Positions 1-8,550 of a stretch of DNA of 64,000 nucleotides are shown piece after piece. The stretch's first letter is position 1, and every line of letters begins with the position of its first letter. Source of the DNA: Streptomyces sp. MA5143a. GTDB lineage: Bacteria > Actinomycetota > Actinomycetes > Streptomycetales > Streptomycetaceae. Under the pieces are notes generated by a model that was not told the origin of the DNA, searched no databases, and saw only the letters and a program-made list of their open reading frames with translations. The DNA is taken from positions 1 through 64,000 of the forward strand of contig NZ_OLMK01000100.1 of the NCBI RefSeq assembly GCF_900290235.1, given 5' to 3'. The position numbers and the translations under genes are program-made.

Positions 1-1
1 G

Positions 2-307
2 AAGGTCGTCACCGTCACCCCCGACAACGAGACCCGCGTCCTCGTCCACGACGCCCACACCCCCTCCCCCACCACCGCCTTCGCCCTGTCCCGCCTGGCG
101 GACCCGGACACCCTGCACCACACCCCCATCGGCGTGTTCCGCTCCGTCGACCGGCCCGTCTACGACACCCAGATGGCCGACCAGCTGGAGAGGGCCGTCG
201 AGTCGCGGGGCAAGGGCGATCTCGGCGCTCTCCTCGCCGGCAACGACACCTGGACGGTCGGGCGTTCCGTCCGGCACCCCCGCTCCACCACGGCCGGCCG
301 GCCGTGA
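2..307 (+). CDS. 2-oxoacid:ferredoxin oxidoreductase, beta subunit (3' part only)
   Basis: The C-terminal 101 residues of a gene whose start lies left of the window. The stretch GVFRSVDRPVYD followed by a short helix and a variable tail is typical of the end of the thiamine-diphosphate-binding beta subunit of 2-oxoglutarate/pyruvate:ferredoxin oxidoreductases (KorB type). These enzymes decarboxylate a 2-oxoacid to acyl-CoA and pass electrons to ferredoxin. A ferredoxin gene follows 79 bp downstream on the same strand, which fits an electron-transfer pair. The thiamine-binding part is outside the window, so substrate class cannot be judged. Confidence 0.8.
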   Translation, partial: KVVTVTPDNETRVLVHDAHTPSPTTAFALSRLADPDTLHHTPIGVFRSVDRPVYDTQMADQLERAVESRGKGDLGALLAGNDTWTVGRSVRHPRSTTAGRP

Positions 308-386
308 ACCGCGGAACCGTGAACCACGGCACCGTCACCGCAACACCGTCACCATTCGACCGCAGTGCCCCGGGGAGGGACACCAG

Positions 387-707
387 ATGACCTATGTGAT
401 CGCTCAGCCCTGTGTCGACGTCAAGGACCGCGCGTGCATCGACGAATGCCCGGTCGACTGCATCTACGAGGGGCCGAGGAAGCTCTACATCCAGCCCGAC
501 GAATGCGTCGACTGCGGTGCCTGCGAACCCGTCTGCCCGGTGGAGGCGATCTTCTTCGAGGACGACGTCCCGGCCGAGTGGAGCGAGTACCGGACCGCGG
601 ACACCGAGGTGTTCGCCGAACTCGGGTCGCCGGGCGGAGCGAGCGCGGCGGGGCCGCTCGCCGCCGACCATCCCCTGGTCGCCGCACGTTCCACGCAGGC
701 CGCGTAA
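387..707 (+). CDS. fdxA: Seven-iron (3Fe-4S/4Fe-4S) ferredoxin
   Basis: A 106-residue acidic protein with the usual actinobacterial FdxA start (MTYVIAQPCVDVKD). The cysteine pattern is CVDVKDRACIDECPVDC near residues 9-25, then CVDCGACEPVCP near residues 40-51, matching one 3Fe-4S and one 4Fe-4S cluster. It carries electrons in the cytoplasm, here plausibly for the oxidoreductase encoded just upstream. GGGGAGGG lies about 9 bases before the ATG. The last 30 residues form a low-complexity Ala/Ser/Gly tail. It could alternatively serve a redox enzyme elsewhere; nothing in the neighbouring biosynthetic genes obviously needs it. Confidence 0.93.
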   Translation: MTYVIAQPCVDVKDRACIDECPVDCIYEGPRKLYIQPDECVDCGACEPVCPVEAIFFEDDVPAEWSEYRTADTEVFAELGSPGGASAAGPLAADHPLVAARSTQAA

Positions 708-814
708 CCCTCGCACCACCCGGTGTCCGGTCGCCGGATGGCCAGATTCCGCGGTGATCCAGCCCGGTTCCAGGCCAGGTACAGGCCGATACCAGTGATC
801 CAGGACACCGTGGA

Positions 815-843
815 GGCGGTGGCGGAATCCTTTCGCCACCGCC
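815..843 (+). terminator. Hairpin between ferredoxin and AfsA-like gene
   Basis: A perfect 10-bp stem (GGCGGTGGCG at 815-824 with CGCCACCGCC at 834-843) closes a 9-base loop. It lies 108 bp after the ferredoxin stop and 68 bp before the next ATG. There is no T-tract, which is usual for Streptomyces terminators. It could equally be an attenuator in the leader of the AfsA-like gene. Confidence 0.45.
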
Positions 844-911
844 CTGTGGCGTTGTGCGCACCGGCCGCGCCCCACGCTCATCCCGGGCCGGCCATCCCAG
901 AAGGAGCTGCA

Positions 912-1937
912 ATGGACATCACCTTCACCTCTCAGCCCGCCCCCTCCGCCCCGGACTCCAGAGGTCTCGTCGCACCGCTGCACCTGCTGCACAGACCCGT
1001 CACACCGGAGGGCTTCCTGCTGGACGCCGCCGCTCCCGTGGAGCAGCACTTCGCGCTCTCCGCCGAACTGCCCCAGGAGCACGGGACGTTCACCGACGGG
1101 CCGGGCACCTTCCACGATCTGCTCTACATCGCGGAGACCCTGCGCCAGGCGACGCACTTCGTCGCCCACCAGTACTTCCGGGTGCCCGCCGAACGCCCCG
1201 CCGTGTTCGTCTCCAGCGGGCTCGACGTCCTCGACCCGGCCCCGTGGCGCCGTACCGGCCGTCCGGCCCATCTGACGCTGGACCTCACCGTGACGCCCGT
1301 GGACGTGGTCAACGGCGTCCCGCGCGGCCTCGACTGCCGCAGCGACGTGGCGATCGACGGTGTCCCCTGTGGGAGCGCTTCCGCGCGGCTACAGTTCCTG
1401 ATGCCGGGGGTGTACCGGTCGCACCGTGAGGTGGGGCGTCAGGAGAGTCTGCGGAGCACCACTCCGGTGGTGCTCCCGCTGGCCTCCATGACGGTGGTCA
1501 CGCAGGAGGAACCGGCCGCCGTGGCACCGCGGTCGGTGGGGCGCGAGGACCCGCGCAACGTCGTCGTGGGACCGCCGCTGCGGGCGCCCTACGGGGAGTT
1601 CGTGCTGCCCGTGGCCGCCGATCCCGGGCACGAGGTCTTCACGGCGCTGCCCGGCGACCATGTCCCCGGCCCGGTGTTCCTGGAGGCGTCCCGGCAGGCG
1701 TCGCTGCTCGCCGCCGCCGAACTGCACGGGCTGCGGCCCGCCCACGCCCTGCTGACCCGCTGGCGGGCGTCCTTCCGCGGGTTCGGGGACGCAGACCTCC
1801 CGCTGACCTGCACGGTCGTGGCGGAGGAACCGGTCCGCGACGAGACGGGCCGGCCCACCGTACGCACCCGGCTCGCCTTCAGCCAGGGCAGCCGTGTCCT
1901 GTGCACCGCCTCGGCCGTCCTCCTCCAGGACTGCTGA
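912..1937 (+). CDS. AfsA-family hotdog protein (gamma-butyrolactone biosynthesis type)
   Basis: A 341-residue protein with two AfsA-type hotdog repeats, roughly residues 60-190 and 220-340. Family features include the FHDLLYIAETLRQATHFVAH stretch near residue 65 and the matching PGPVFLEASRQASLLAAAEL near residue 255. Characterised relatives (AfsA, ScbA, BarX) condense a beta-ketoacyl-ACP with dihydroxyacetone phosphate to begin A-factor-type signals, or act as regulators. The start at 912 has AAGGAG eight bases upstream; the frame is open back to 723 without a good ribosome site. A SARP gene follows 69 bp downstream. No gamma-butyrolactone receptor of the ScbR type is present in the window, so signalling versus a biosynthetic role stays open. 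Confidence 0.88.
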   Translation: MDITFTSQPAPSAPDSRGLVAPLHLLHRPVTPEGFLLDAAAPVEQHFALSAELPQEHGTFTDGPGTFHDLLYIAETLRQATHFVAHQYFRVPAERPAVFVSSGLDVLDPAPWRRTGRPAHLTLDLTVTPVDVVNGVPRGLDCRSDVAIDGVPCGSASARLQFLMPGVYRSHREVGRQESLRSTTPVVLPLASMTVVTQEEPAAVAPRSVGREDPRNVVVGPPLRAPYGEFVLPVAADPGHEVFTALPGDHVPGPVFLEASRQASLLAAAELHGLRPAHALLTRWRASFRGFGDADLPLTCTVVAEEPVRDETGRPTVRTRLAFSQGSRVLCTASAVLLQDC

Positions 1938-2006
1938 CCGTACGACGCCGCCCGGACCGGCCGACGCTCTCCTCTCCCCCCGTTCTCATGATCAAGGAGC
2001 TCTCCG

Positions 2007-4739
2007 ATGCGTTTCCGGGTACTGGGGCCGGTGAGTCTGTCGCCCCGCACTCCCTCCGCCGCCAAACCGCGCGCCCTGCTCGCCACGCTGCTCGTGCAGG
2101 CCGGTGAAGTGGTCCCCGTGCACAGCCTGATCGACGAGCTGTGGGGGACGGAACCCCCGCGCACCGCGACCACCACCCTCCAGGTGTACGTCTCCCAGCT
2201 GCGCAAGGTCCTCGCCGAGGCCGGCGGCTCCGCGCACTCCGGTGAGCTGCTGACCCGCGCTCCCGGATACCTCCTCGCCGTTCCCGAGCGGGACTTCGAT
2301 CTGCCGTGCTTCGAACGGCTGCGGGCCGAGGGCCGCGCCGCCTACCAGGAGGGCGACTTCGGCCGCGCCTCCGGACTGCTGCACGAGGCGCTCGCCCTGT
2401 GGACGGGCCCCGCCCTGTCCGGGATCCCGCACGGGGTGCGGCTGGAGTCCGCCGCCATCCGGCTGGACGAGCTGCGGATGGAGGTCCTGGAGCAGCGGAT
2501 CGTCGCCGACCTGCGGCTGGGCCGCCACCAGGAGCTCGCAGGGGAACTGCTGGCCCTCGCCAACGAGCATCCGCTGCGGGAGACCCTGCACGGACACCTG
2601 ATGGTGGCGCTGTACCGGACGGGCCGCGGCTCCGACGCGCTGCGGGTGTACGGGCGGCTGCGCCACTCCCTGGTGGAGGAACTCGGCGTCGAGCCGAGCC
2701 CGGGTCTGTCCCGGCTGCACGAACGCGTCCTGCGCCGGGAACCCTCCCTGGACTGGCAGCCGCCCCGCACCGCGCGCCGCGCGAACGGCGACGCCCCGGA
2801 CGGCGCCGCCGGCTCACCGGGACGCCCGGCCGCTCCCCGGCGGGCGGCGGGACCCGCCGACGGGCCGCGGCCCCTGCCCGGCCCGCCCCCGGCGCTGCCC
2901 GCGGCGCCGCCCGGCTTCGTCGGCCGTGACGAGGAACTGGCGTACGCGGAACGGGCGTTGCGTGGTGGGGTCGGCCGGCCGGCGGTACGGGTGCTGGCCG
3001 TCTCCGGGCCCGCCGGTGTCGGCAAGACCGCGCTGGCGCTGCGGCTCGCGCACCGCACGGCGGACCTGTTCCCCGACGGCGGGCTGCTGCTCGGGCTGCG
3101 CGGGCCGCAGGGTCGTCCGCTGAGTGCCGCTCAGGCCGGCGCGGCCCTGCTGCGCCGGCTCACCGACGACGTCCCCGGCGTCCCGCTCACCGACCCGGAG
3201 GAGCTGACCGACCGGCTGCGGCGGGCCCTGCACGGGCGCCGGATGCTGCTCATCCTGGACGACGCCGCGTCCGAGCAGCAGATACGGCCGCTGCTCCAGG
3301 CCGTCACGGAGGGCTCGGTGATCCTCACCGGGCGCCGCCGGGCCGCCGCCCTCGACGGGGCGGAGCATCTGCGGCTGGACGCGGTGCGGCCGGAGGAGGC
3401 GGTGGAGCTGCTGCTCGCCGCCGGCGGCGAGCGGATGGCGCAGGACCCGGTGGCGGTCGCCGAGATCGCCCGGCTGTGCGGCTGCTTCCCCCTGGCGCTG
3501 CGGGTGGCCGCGGCGGCCCTGACGGCGCGCCCGCACACCACGCCCGCCGCGCTGGCGGGCCGGCTGCGCGACGAGCGGACCCGGCTCGGTGTGCTGCGCG
3601 AGGGCGACCTCGACCTGCGCTCCAGCCTGCTGACGGGCTACCAGGAGGCGGGGCCCGCGCTGCGGCGCGCGTTCCGGCTGCTGTCCCTGGCGCCGGCCCC
3701 CGACTTCTCGGGCTGGACCGTCGCGGCCCTGCTGGGCACCGGGCCGGCGGAGGCGGAGGAGACGGCCGAGGAACTGGTGCGGGCCCAGCTGTTGGAGGCC
3801 CGCACCGACGGCCGGTCCGTCCGCTACGGCTTCCACTCGCTGCTGCGGGTGCTGGCCACCGAACTGCGGGAGGCGGAGCCGGACGCCGCCCGGACCCGGC
3901 GGGAGGTCGTGGAGCGGCTGGGCCGGGCCTACGGGAGCCTCGCCCGGTACGCGGACCGGCGGCTCGCCCCCGGACGGGAGTGGCGGGCCCGGCCCGACGC
4001 CGGGCACACCGGCCACACCGGGCCGGACGCGGCCGCGATCGTCGGCGCGAGTCCGCTGGGATGGTTCCGCGAGGAGGCCACGGGCCTGGTGGAGACCGTA
4101 CGGCAGACGCACGCGGCGGGACTGTGGCCGCTGGTGTGGGACCTCGCGGGCAGCGCCGCCGGGTACTTCCACGCGCGCGCCGCGTGGGAGGAGTGGGAGG
4201 AGACCCACCGGCTCGCCCTGGACGCCGCGCGGCGGGCCCGGGACACCGAGGCCGAGGCGGCCGTCCAGTACGCGCTGGGCGACCTGGCCTGGCAGCGCCG
4301 CCAGGCCGACCGGGCGCTGCGCCACCACACCGCCGCCCAGCACGCGTTCGAGCTGGTCCGCGACCGGACCGGGGTGGCCCGCTGCCGGATCGGCGCGGCG
4401 GACGTTCTGCTCGGCCAGGGCCTGCTGGAACACGCCGCCCGGCGCTACGGGCGGGCGTTGGCGCTGTGCTCGGCCGAAGGGGACCTGCGGGGCGAGGTGG
4501 CCGCGCTGAAGGGGCTCGCCCTGGTCAACCTTCGGCGTGGCCGCGTGGACGTGGCCCGGCGGCAGCTGGAGCAGTGCGGGCGCACCGCGGAACGCCTCGG
4601 CGACCGCCGCTGGACGGAGTACGTCCGCCGCACCACGGCCCGCCTGGCCCCGGACCCCACCCACCGCCTCTCCCCCGTCGGCCACGCGGTCGAGGTGGGC
4701 CCCGGCATGTGGCTCCTGGGAACGGCCAAGGCCGCCTGA
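2007..4739 (+). CDS. AfsR-type SARP transcriptional activator with NB-ARC and TPR domains
   Basis: A 910-residue regulator. Residues 1-95 form the OmpR-like winged helix of SARPs (MRFRVLGPVSL, then LQVYVSQLRKVL). Residues about 96-245 are the bacterial transcriptional activator domain. A Pro/Ala-rich linker leads to an NB-ARC ATPase with a P-loop GPAGVGKTAL near residue 334 and LLILDDA near residue 415, then TPR-like helices from about 700. SARPs usually bind 11-bp-spaced heptamer repeats and activate a nearby cluster. The two 11-bp-spaced heptamers at 23115-23136, upstream of the first minus-strand biosynthetic gene, are a candidate target. AAGGAG precedes the ATG. Confidence 0.93.
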   Translation: MRFRVLGPVSLSPRTPSAAKPRALLATLLVQAGEVVPVHSLIDELWGTEPPRTATTTLQVYVSQLRKVLAEAGGSAHSGELLTRAPGYLLAVPERDFDLPCFERLRAEGRAAYQEGDFGRASGLLHEALALWTGPALSGIPHGVRLESAAIRLDELRMEVLEQRIVADLRLGRHQELAGELLALANEHPLRETLHGHLMVALYRTGRGSDALRVYGRLRHSLVEELGVEPSPGLSRLHERVLRREPSLDWQPPRTARRANGDAPDGAAGSPGRPAAPRRAAGPADGPRPLPGPPPALPAAPPGFVGRDEELAYAERALRGGVGRPAVRVLAVSGPAGVGKTALALRLAHRTADLFPDGGLLLGLRGPQGRPLSAAQAGAALLRRLTDDVPGVPLTDPEELTDRLRRALHGRRMLLILDDAASEQQIRPLLQAVTEGSVILTGRRRAAALDGAEHLRLDAVRPEEAVELLLAAGGERMAQDPVAVAEIARLCGCFPLALRVAAAALTARPHTTPAALAGRLRDERTRLGVLREGDLDLRSSLLTGYQEAGPALRRAFRLLSLAPAPDFSGWTVAALLGTGPAEAEETAEELVRAQLLEARTDGRSVRYGFHSLLRVLATELREAEPDAARTRREVVERLGRAYGSLARYADRRLAPGREWRARPDAGHTGHTGPDAAAIVGASPLGWFREEATGLVETVRQTHAAGLWPLVWDLAGSAAGYFHARAAWEEWEETHRLALDAARRARDTEAEAAVQYALGDLAWQRRQADRALRHHTAAQHAFELVRDRTGVARCRIGAADVLLGQGLLEHAARRYGRALALCSAEGDLRGEVAALKGLALVNLRRGRVDVARRQLEQCGRTAERLGDRRWTEYVRRTTARLAPDPTHRLSPVGHAVEVGPGMWLLGTAKAA

Positions 4740-4826
4740 GCCGGAAGGTACGCCGTGAGGTCGCCCCTGCGGGGGCGGCCTGACGGTGTTTCCGGCGGAA
4801 GCGGCGCGAGGCCGTCCCCGCAGGGA

Positions 4827-4992
4827 GCGAGGTGGGGTTGTCCCCGCCCCGCCGAAAGCGGCGCGTCCCTGACCGGGGCAGCGTGACTACGCCCCCGGCG
4901 AAGGGCCATGGCGTCGCCCCTGACGGGGAGCGACGTGAGCGTGTTGCTGGAGGAAGCGAGGTGGGGTTGTCCCCGCCCCGCCGAAAGCGGCG
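4827..4992. repeat. Exact 37-bp direct duplication (4827-4863 and 4956-4992)
   Basis: The two copies begin GCGAGGTGGGGTTGTCCCCG and end GCCGAAAGCGGCG, are identical over 37 bp, and start 129 bp apart. The intervening and flanking DNA contains further partial copies of TCGTCCCCG. The block looks like an older, scrambled relative of the regular array to its right. Confidence 0.8.
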
Positions 4993-5089
4993 TGAGGTCG
5001 TCCCCGCCGGGAACCGCGTGACGGCTCCCGGCGGGAGCACATGACGTCATCCTCGGCAGGAGCCGTACGGCCTGCTCCCCGGCGTGAAC

Positions 5090-5383
5090 CGCGAGACGTC
5101 GTCCCCGGTGTGGACCGTGTGACGTCGTCCCCGACGTAGGCGGCCGTGTGACGTCGTCCCCGGCGTAAGCCGCGTGACGTCGTCCCCGACGCAGGCCGCG
5201 TGACGTCGTCCCCGACGCAGGCGGCCGTGTGACGTCGTCCCCGACGCAGGCGGCCGCGTGACGTCGTCCCTGGTGTAGGCCGTGTGACTCGTCCCCGGCG
5301 TAAGCCGCGTGACGTCGTCCTCAACGTAGGCCGCGTGACGTCGTCCCCAACGTAGGCCGTGTGACGTCGTCCCCGGGGTCAGT
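5090..5383. repeat. Minisatellite of 11 units, 26 or 29 bp each
   Basis: Units begin at 5090, 5116, 5145, 5171, 5197, 5226, 5255, 5281, 5306, 5332 and 5358. Each contains the core GTGACGTCGTCCCCG or a one- to three-base variant; the 29-bp units carry an extra GGC, and the unit at 5281 is one base shorter (25 bp). GACGTC within the core is a perfect hexamer palindrome. Copies differ mainly in a 6-base variable part after the core. There are no unique spacers, so it is not a CRISPR array. Confidence 0.92.
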
Positions 5384-5524
5384 CGTTTGACGGTGGTGGC
5401 CGTGTCGGTCGGGCGGTCGTCGCCGGGGGGAGCCGCGTGACGTCCCGCACGCGGCTCCCGGACGGCCGGCGACGGCAGTGGCGGGGGGCCGGTTCTCCAC
5501 TCCGGTCCCCCGCGTGGCCGGCCG

Positions 5525-6559
5525 TCAGCCGGTGGCCCGCCCCTGGAGGGGACGGGCACCCCGGGTGCGGGCGTGCGCGCGGCGGGTGCGCAGCAGCTGC
5601 CGCCACTCCTCGGGGCTGAACCGGGCGGGGCGGGTGCGGCCGATGAAGTCGTGGAGCACCCCGAGGAATCGCTCCGGGTCCGTGTGGAACGGGAAGTGCC
5701 CGGCGTCCTCGAATATCTCCAGCCGGCTGCCCGGCATGGACACATGGCCGAGGCCGGCGTGCAGGGCCGGGACGACCATGTCGCGTCCGCCCCACACCAG
5801 CATCGTCGGCATGCCCTGCGTCAGATAGCAGCGGTCGAGCAGCGTGCCGACCTGGCCACGCCAGTCGACGACGGCCCGCAGGGTCCGCACGAACGCGCTG
5901 CGCGAACTCGCGTCCGGCAGGGCGTCCACCACCCGCAGCAGATCCGGCGCGTCCACCCCGAGCCCCGTGTTCAGGGTCTTCATGATCCGCACGAACATCT
6001 GCAACTGCCAGCGCACGGTGGGCAGTTGGAAGGCCGACAGCAGCAGTTCGGCGCCGGGTAGCGTGGCGGCCCGCAGCAGCGGGGAGACCTGGCGGCCGAT
6101 GCCGCCGCTGCCGACGAGGACCAGCCGCTCGGTGCGCTCGGGGAACTGGTAGGCGAACTGGGCGGCCACCGCGCCGCCGAGGGAGTGGCCGACGAGGGTG
6201 GCCCGCTCGATGCCCAGCGCGCTGAGCAGATCCCGCAGCCCGTTGGCGTACGCGCCCGGAGAGTAGTCGCCACGGGGCTTGGCGGACGCCCCGTGCCCGA
6301 GCAGGTCGGGGGCGAGGACCCGGTAGCGGGCGGCCAGGCCGGGGATGATGTCGGCCCAGGTCGCGGAGGAGTCGCCGATGCCGTGGATCAGCACCACCGC
6401 GGACTCGCCCTTGCCTGCCATGCGGTAGGCGAAGCGGTAGCCGTGCAGCTCACGGGTGCGGACGCGGATCTCGTTGCGGCCCACCGCCCGCGGCCTGGGC
6501 CGCCCCGGCTGGTGGCTGGGCCGGAACGGCGTGCGGGCGGTGAAGGGGTCGTCGGCCAT
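5525..6559 (-). CDS. Alpha/beta hydrolase
   Basis: A 344-residue soluble alpha/beta hydrolase. The oxyanion region VVLIHGIGDSS is near residue 56, the nucleophile elbow GHSLGG near residue 124, the acid is likely in VWGGRDMVVP near residue 258, and the His in EDAGHFPFH near residue 287. It closes the minus-strand biosynthetic series; its ribosome site AGGAGG lies inside the end of the small gene upstream, so the two are translationally coupled. In a tetronate pathway it could be an elimination enzyme, a type II thioesterase-like editing hydrolase or a lactone hydrolase. The N-terminal 30 residues are rich in Pro/Arg and not conserved-looking. Confidence 0.85.
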   Translation of the reverse strand: MADDPFTARTPFRPSHQPGRPRPRAVGRNEIRVRTRELHGYRFAYRMAGKGESAVVLIHGIGDSSATWADIIPGLAARYRVLAPDLLGHGASAKPRGDYSPGAYANGLRDLLSALGIERATLVGHSLGGAVAAQFAYQFPERTERLVLVGSGGIGRQVSPLLRAATLPGAELLLSAFQLPTVRWQLQMFVRIMKTLNTGLGVDAPDLLRVVDALPDASSRSAFVRTLRAVVDWRGQVGTLLDRCYLTQGMPTMLVWGGRDMVVPALHAGLGHVSMPGSRLEIFEDAGHFPFHTDPERFLGVLHDFIGRTRPARFSPEEWRQLLRTRRAHARTRGARPLQGRATG

Positions 6560-6562
6560 GGG

Positions 6563-6850
6563 TCAGGCCTCCTGCGGGATCGGATGGTGGTCACGGACGG
6601 GGCGGCGCGGGACCGGCGCGGACTCGACGACGTCCGGGGCGCCCGGGGCCTCGCCGCCGGCGGGGCCGGGGACGGGGACGCGCTGGGCGCGGAAGAGGAC
6701 CGGGTCACCGGGGACGCCCTCGGGATCGGGGTCGAGGCCGAGCGAGGTGAGGGAGCGCCAGGGCTGGGCCTGGCCGGGTGTCCTCGTCCGCCAGGGAGTG
6801 TGCGCCTGGGCCGGGGAGGAGGGAGCGCGGAGGGTGTGCACGGAGGACAT
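6563..6850 (-). CDS. Small proline-rich protein of unknown function
   Basis: A 95-residue hypothetical protein, rich in Pro, Arg and Val, with no recognised domain or membrane segment. The ATG at 6850 has AGAGG about nine bases upstream; a GTG at 6859 would add three residues. The stop is 3 bp from the ATG of the following hydrolase, whose Shine-Dalgarno sequence is embedded in this gene. That coupling is the main argument that it is translated. I do not recognise a family. Confidence 0.5.
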   Translation of the reverse strand: MSSVHTLRAPSSPAQAHTPWRTRTPGQAQPWRSLTSLGLDPDPEGVPGDPVLFRAQRVPVPGPAGGEAPGAPDVVESAPVPRRPVRDHHPIPQEA

Positions 6851-6967
6851 GACAGCCACCTCTGGGTAGGTGTGCGAGGAAGCGCACCGGGAACGGTCGC
6901 GGTTACCGCCGCCGACCGGTGGGGACGACGCCCGGCGCGGGGGCGCCGACGGACGGGTGCGGGACTC

Positions 6968-8257
6968 TCACTCGACGGGAGACCGGCGCGGCTGACGGGG
7001 CACGGCGTCGGCCCGGCCGACGACCCCGGTGCCGGAGCCGGAGGGGCCCGCCGCACCGGACGGCCCGACCACGGACGGCCCGACCATCCCGGACGCGCCG
7101 GCCACGGTGGACGTGCCGGGCGCGATGGACGTGCCGGGCGCCTCGGCGCCGACCGCGCGCAACAGGCCGGGCGCGCCGCCGGTCGCCCCCGGTCGCCGCG
7201 CCGCGCCGCCTGCGGACAGGGCGCTGCGGCCGCCGAGGCGGTGGGTGACGCGGGCCCGCAGCAGGGACGCGATCAGCCACTTCCGCATGGCCCCCAGGTG
7301 TGCCGGGGAGCCGTGGACGTCGTCGAACTCCTTGAAGCGCACCCGGGGCAGCGTGGCGCCGAGCAGCTGCCGCTCGGTGGGCGGGATGATCTCGTCCCGC
7401 GAGCTGACGACGTATCCGACGGGGATGTCGACCGCGCCCAGGACGTCCGGGCCGAGCGGGAAGTCGGCGAGCAGCGCCCGCAGGGCGTCGTCGTCGGGGG
7501 CTCCGGTGAGCCGGCGCAGCGTGGCGACGGTGATCCCGGGGACCCGGGGCCACCAGTCGGGGTCGTCGAAGAACCCGGCGACGGGGGCGCCGACGGTGTG
7601 GACGGAGCGGATGCGGGGGTCCTCGGCCGCCGCGCGCAGCGCCAGGTGGCCGCTGAAGCTGAGGCCGAGGACGGACGTGTCGGTCACCCGGGCCCGGCCG
7701 GCGAGTTCGTCCATCAGGAACGGCAGCAGCCGCCAGGAGTCGGCGTGGTAGCGCAGGGTGTTCTCGCCGACGCCGGGCATCTCGGCGACCACCGCCGCCC
7801 AGCCGAGGCGGGCGAGCCGGGGCAGCAGGGGCGCCCACTGCTCCTTGACGCTGACGATGCCGCCCATGACCAGCAGCAGCGGCCGTCGGCGGCGGGAGTC
7901 GAGTCCGCTCGCCCAGCAGGCGACCGTGCCGTCGGGGTGGTCGAGGACCAGGCGTTCGACGCCGCGCCGGCGGCGCCAGTCGTCGAAGGTGCGGACACAG
8001 TTGTCCTGGGCCCGGCGCCGGACGTCGTCGCCGTGGTACGGGAAACGGGCGAGCGCGTAGTGCCGGCACGCGTCGAGGGGGCGGCCCGCGACGGCCAGCC
8101 GGTCGGCCTCGCCGGTCCACACCCGGGCCCACGACGCGGGGTGTCCCGGCTCGTCGTTGGTGATCCTCGGCAGTACGGCCGCGACCTGGCGGTCACCGAT
8201 GCCCTGGCCGCGGGCGTGCAGCCGCGCGAACTCCTTGAGTTCCGCGAGATGGTCCAT
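6968..8257 (-). CDS. FrsA/DUF1100-like alpha/beta hydrolase, candidate tetronate eliminase
   Basis: A 429-residue protein with an N-terminal helical cap and an alpha/beta hydrolase core. The nucleophile is in LGLSFSGH near residue 198, the acid in SSRDEIIP near residue 290, and the His in DDVHGSPAH near residue 315. Such FrsA/dihydropseudooxynicotine-hydrolase-like proteins are large for the fold. Tetronate clusters carry an alpha/beta hydrolase (Agg5/AbyA5 type) that eliminates acetate from the acetylated intermediate; this gene or the one at 5525 is the candidate. The last 75 residues are a low-complexity Pro/Gly/Ser/Thr tail with repeats such as PGTS and GPSG, probably disordered. GGAG precedes the ATG by seven bases. 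Confidence 0.8.
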   Translation of the reverse strand: MDHLAELKEFARLHARGQGIGDRQVAAVLPRITNDEPGHPASWARVWTGEADRLAVAGRPLDACRHYALARFPYHGDDVRRRAQDNCVRTFDDWRRRRGVERLVLDHPDGTVACWASGLDSRRRRPLLLVMGGIVSVKEQWAPLLPRLARLGWAAVVAEMPGVGENTLRYHADSWRLLPFLMDELAGRARVTDTSVLGLSFSGHLALRAAAEDPRIRSVHTVGAPVAGFFDDPDWWPRVPGITVATLRRLTGAPDDDALRALLADFPLGPDVLGAVDIPVGYVVSSRDEIIPPTERQLLGATLPRVRFKEFDDVHGSPAHLGAMRKWLIASLLRARVTHRLGGRSALSAGGAARRPGATGGAPGLLRAVGAEAPGTSIAPGTSTVAGASGMVGPSVVGPSGAAGPSGSGTGVVGRADAVPRQPRRSPVE

Positions 8258-8511
8258 CGCTGTTCTCCGTCTCCTCCGGGATGCGGGTCCGATGCCCGGG
8301 GGATGCGGCCGGAGGGCTCGGGGCCTTCCTGGTCGTACCGGCGGCGGGCGGGGCTGTCCGGTCGTACGGCGGCGGGCCTGCCCGGCCGGGAGCGGGGGAT
8401 GTCCCCCGGCCGGGTGGCCCGCCCGGAGAGATCCTGGCCGCCGTCCCTTAAGCCCTGCTGGCGCACGGGTTGCGCCCCGCTAAGCGCTGCGCGTGGTGTG
8501 TCCCGCGCACG

Positions 8512-8550
8512 GTGTGCCGTGCGTGCGGTGCTTGGGGGCGCACGGCACAC
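8512..8550. repeat. 12-bp perfect inverted repeat
   Basis: GTGTGCCGTGCG (8512-8523) pairs with CGCACGGCACAC (8539-8550) around a 15-base loop. Its right arm overlaps the left arm of the next palindrome by three bases, so the two hairpins would compete. Confidence 0.85.

Larger units (their letters stand above)
4740..5524. other. 785-bp repeat-rich gap between converging genes
   Basis: No gene is supported here. A weak hairpin (CGCCCC/GGGGCG, 4762-4777) follows the SARP stop. The left half (4764-5089) is full of degenerate copies of a CGTCCCCG-containing word and holds an exact 37-bp duplication. The right half (5090-5383) is a regular minisatellite. Open frames on both strands only read through the repeats: the 26-bp period rotates the frame, giving different peptides per copy and no start signals. 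Confidence 0.7.

Noticed and set aside
5090-5383. CRISPR array
   Set aside because: Units are contiguous with only a 6-base variable part; there are no 30-bp unique spacers and no cas genes.
4887-5745. Repeat proteins encoded through the minisatellite on the minus strand
   Set aside because: The 26-bp period is not a multiple of three, so copies are read in rotating frames; no ribosome site or conserved peptide is seen.
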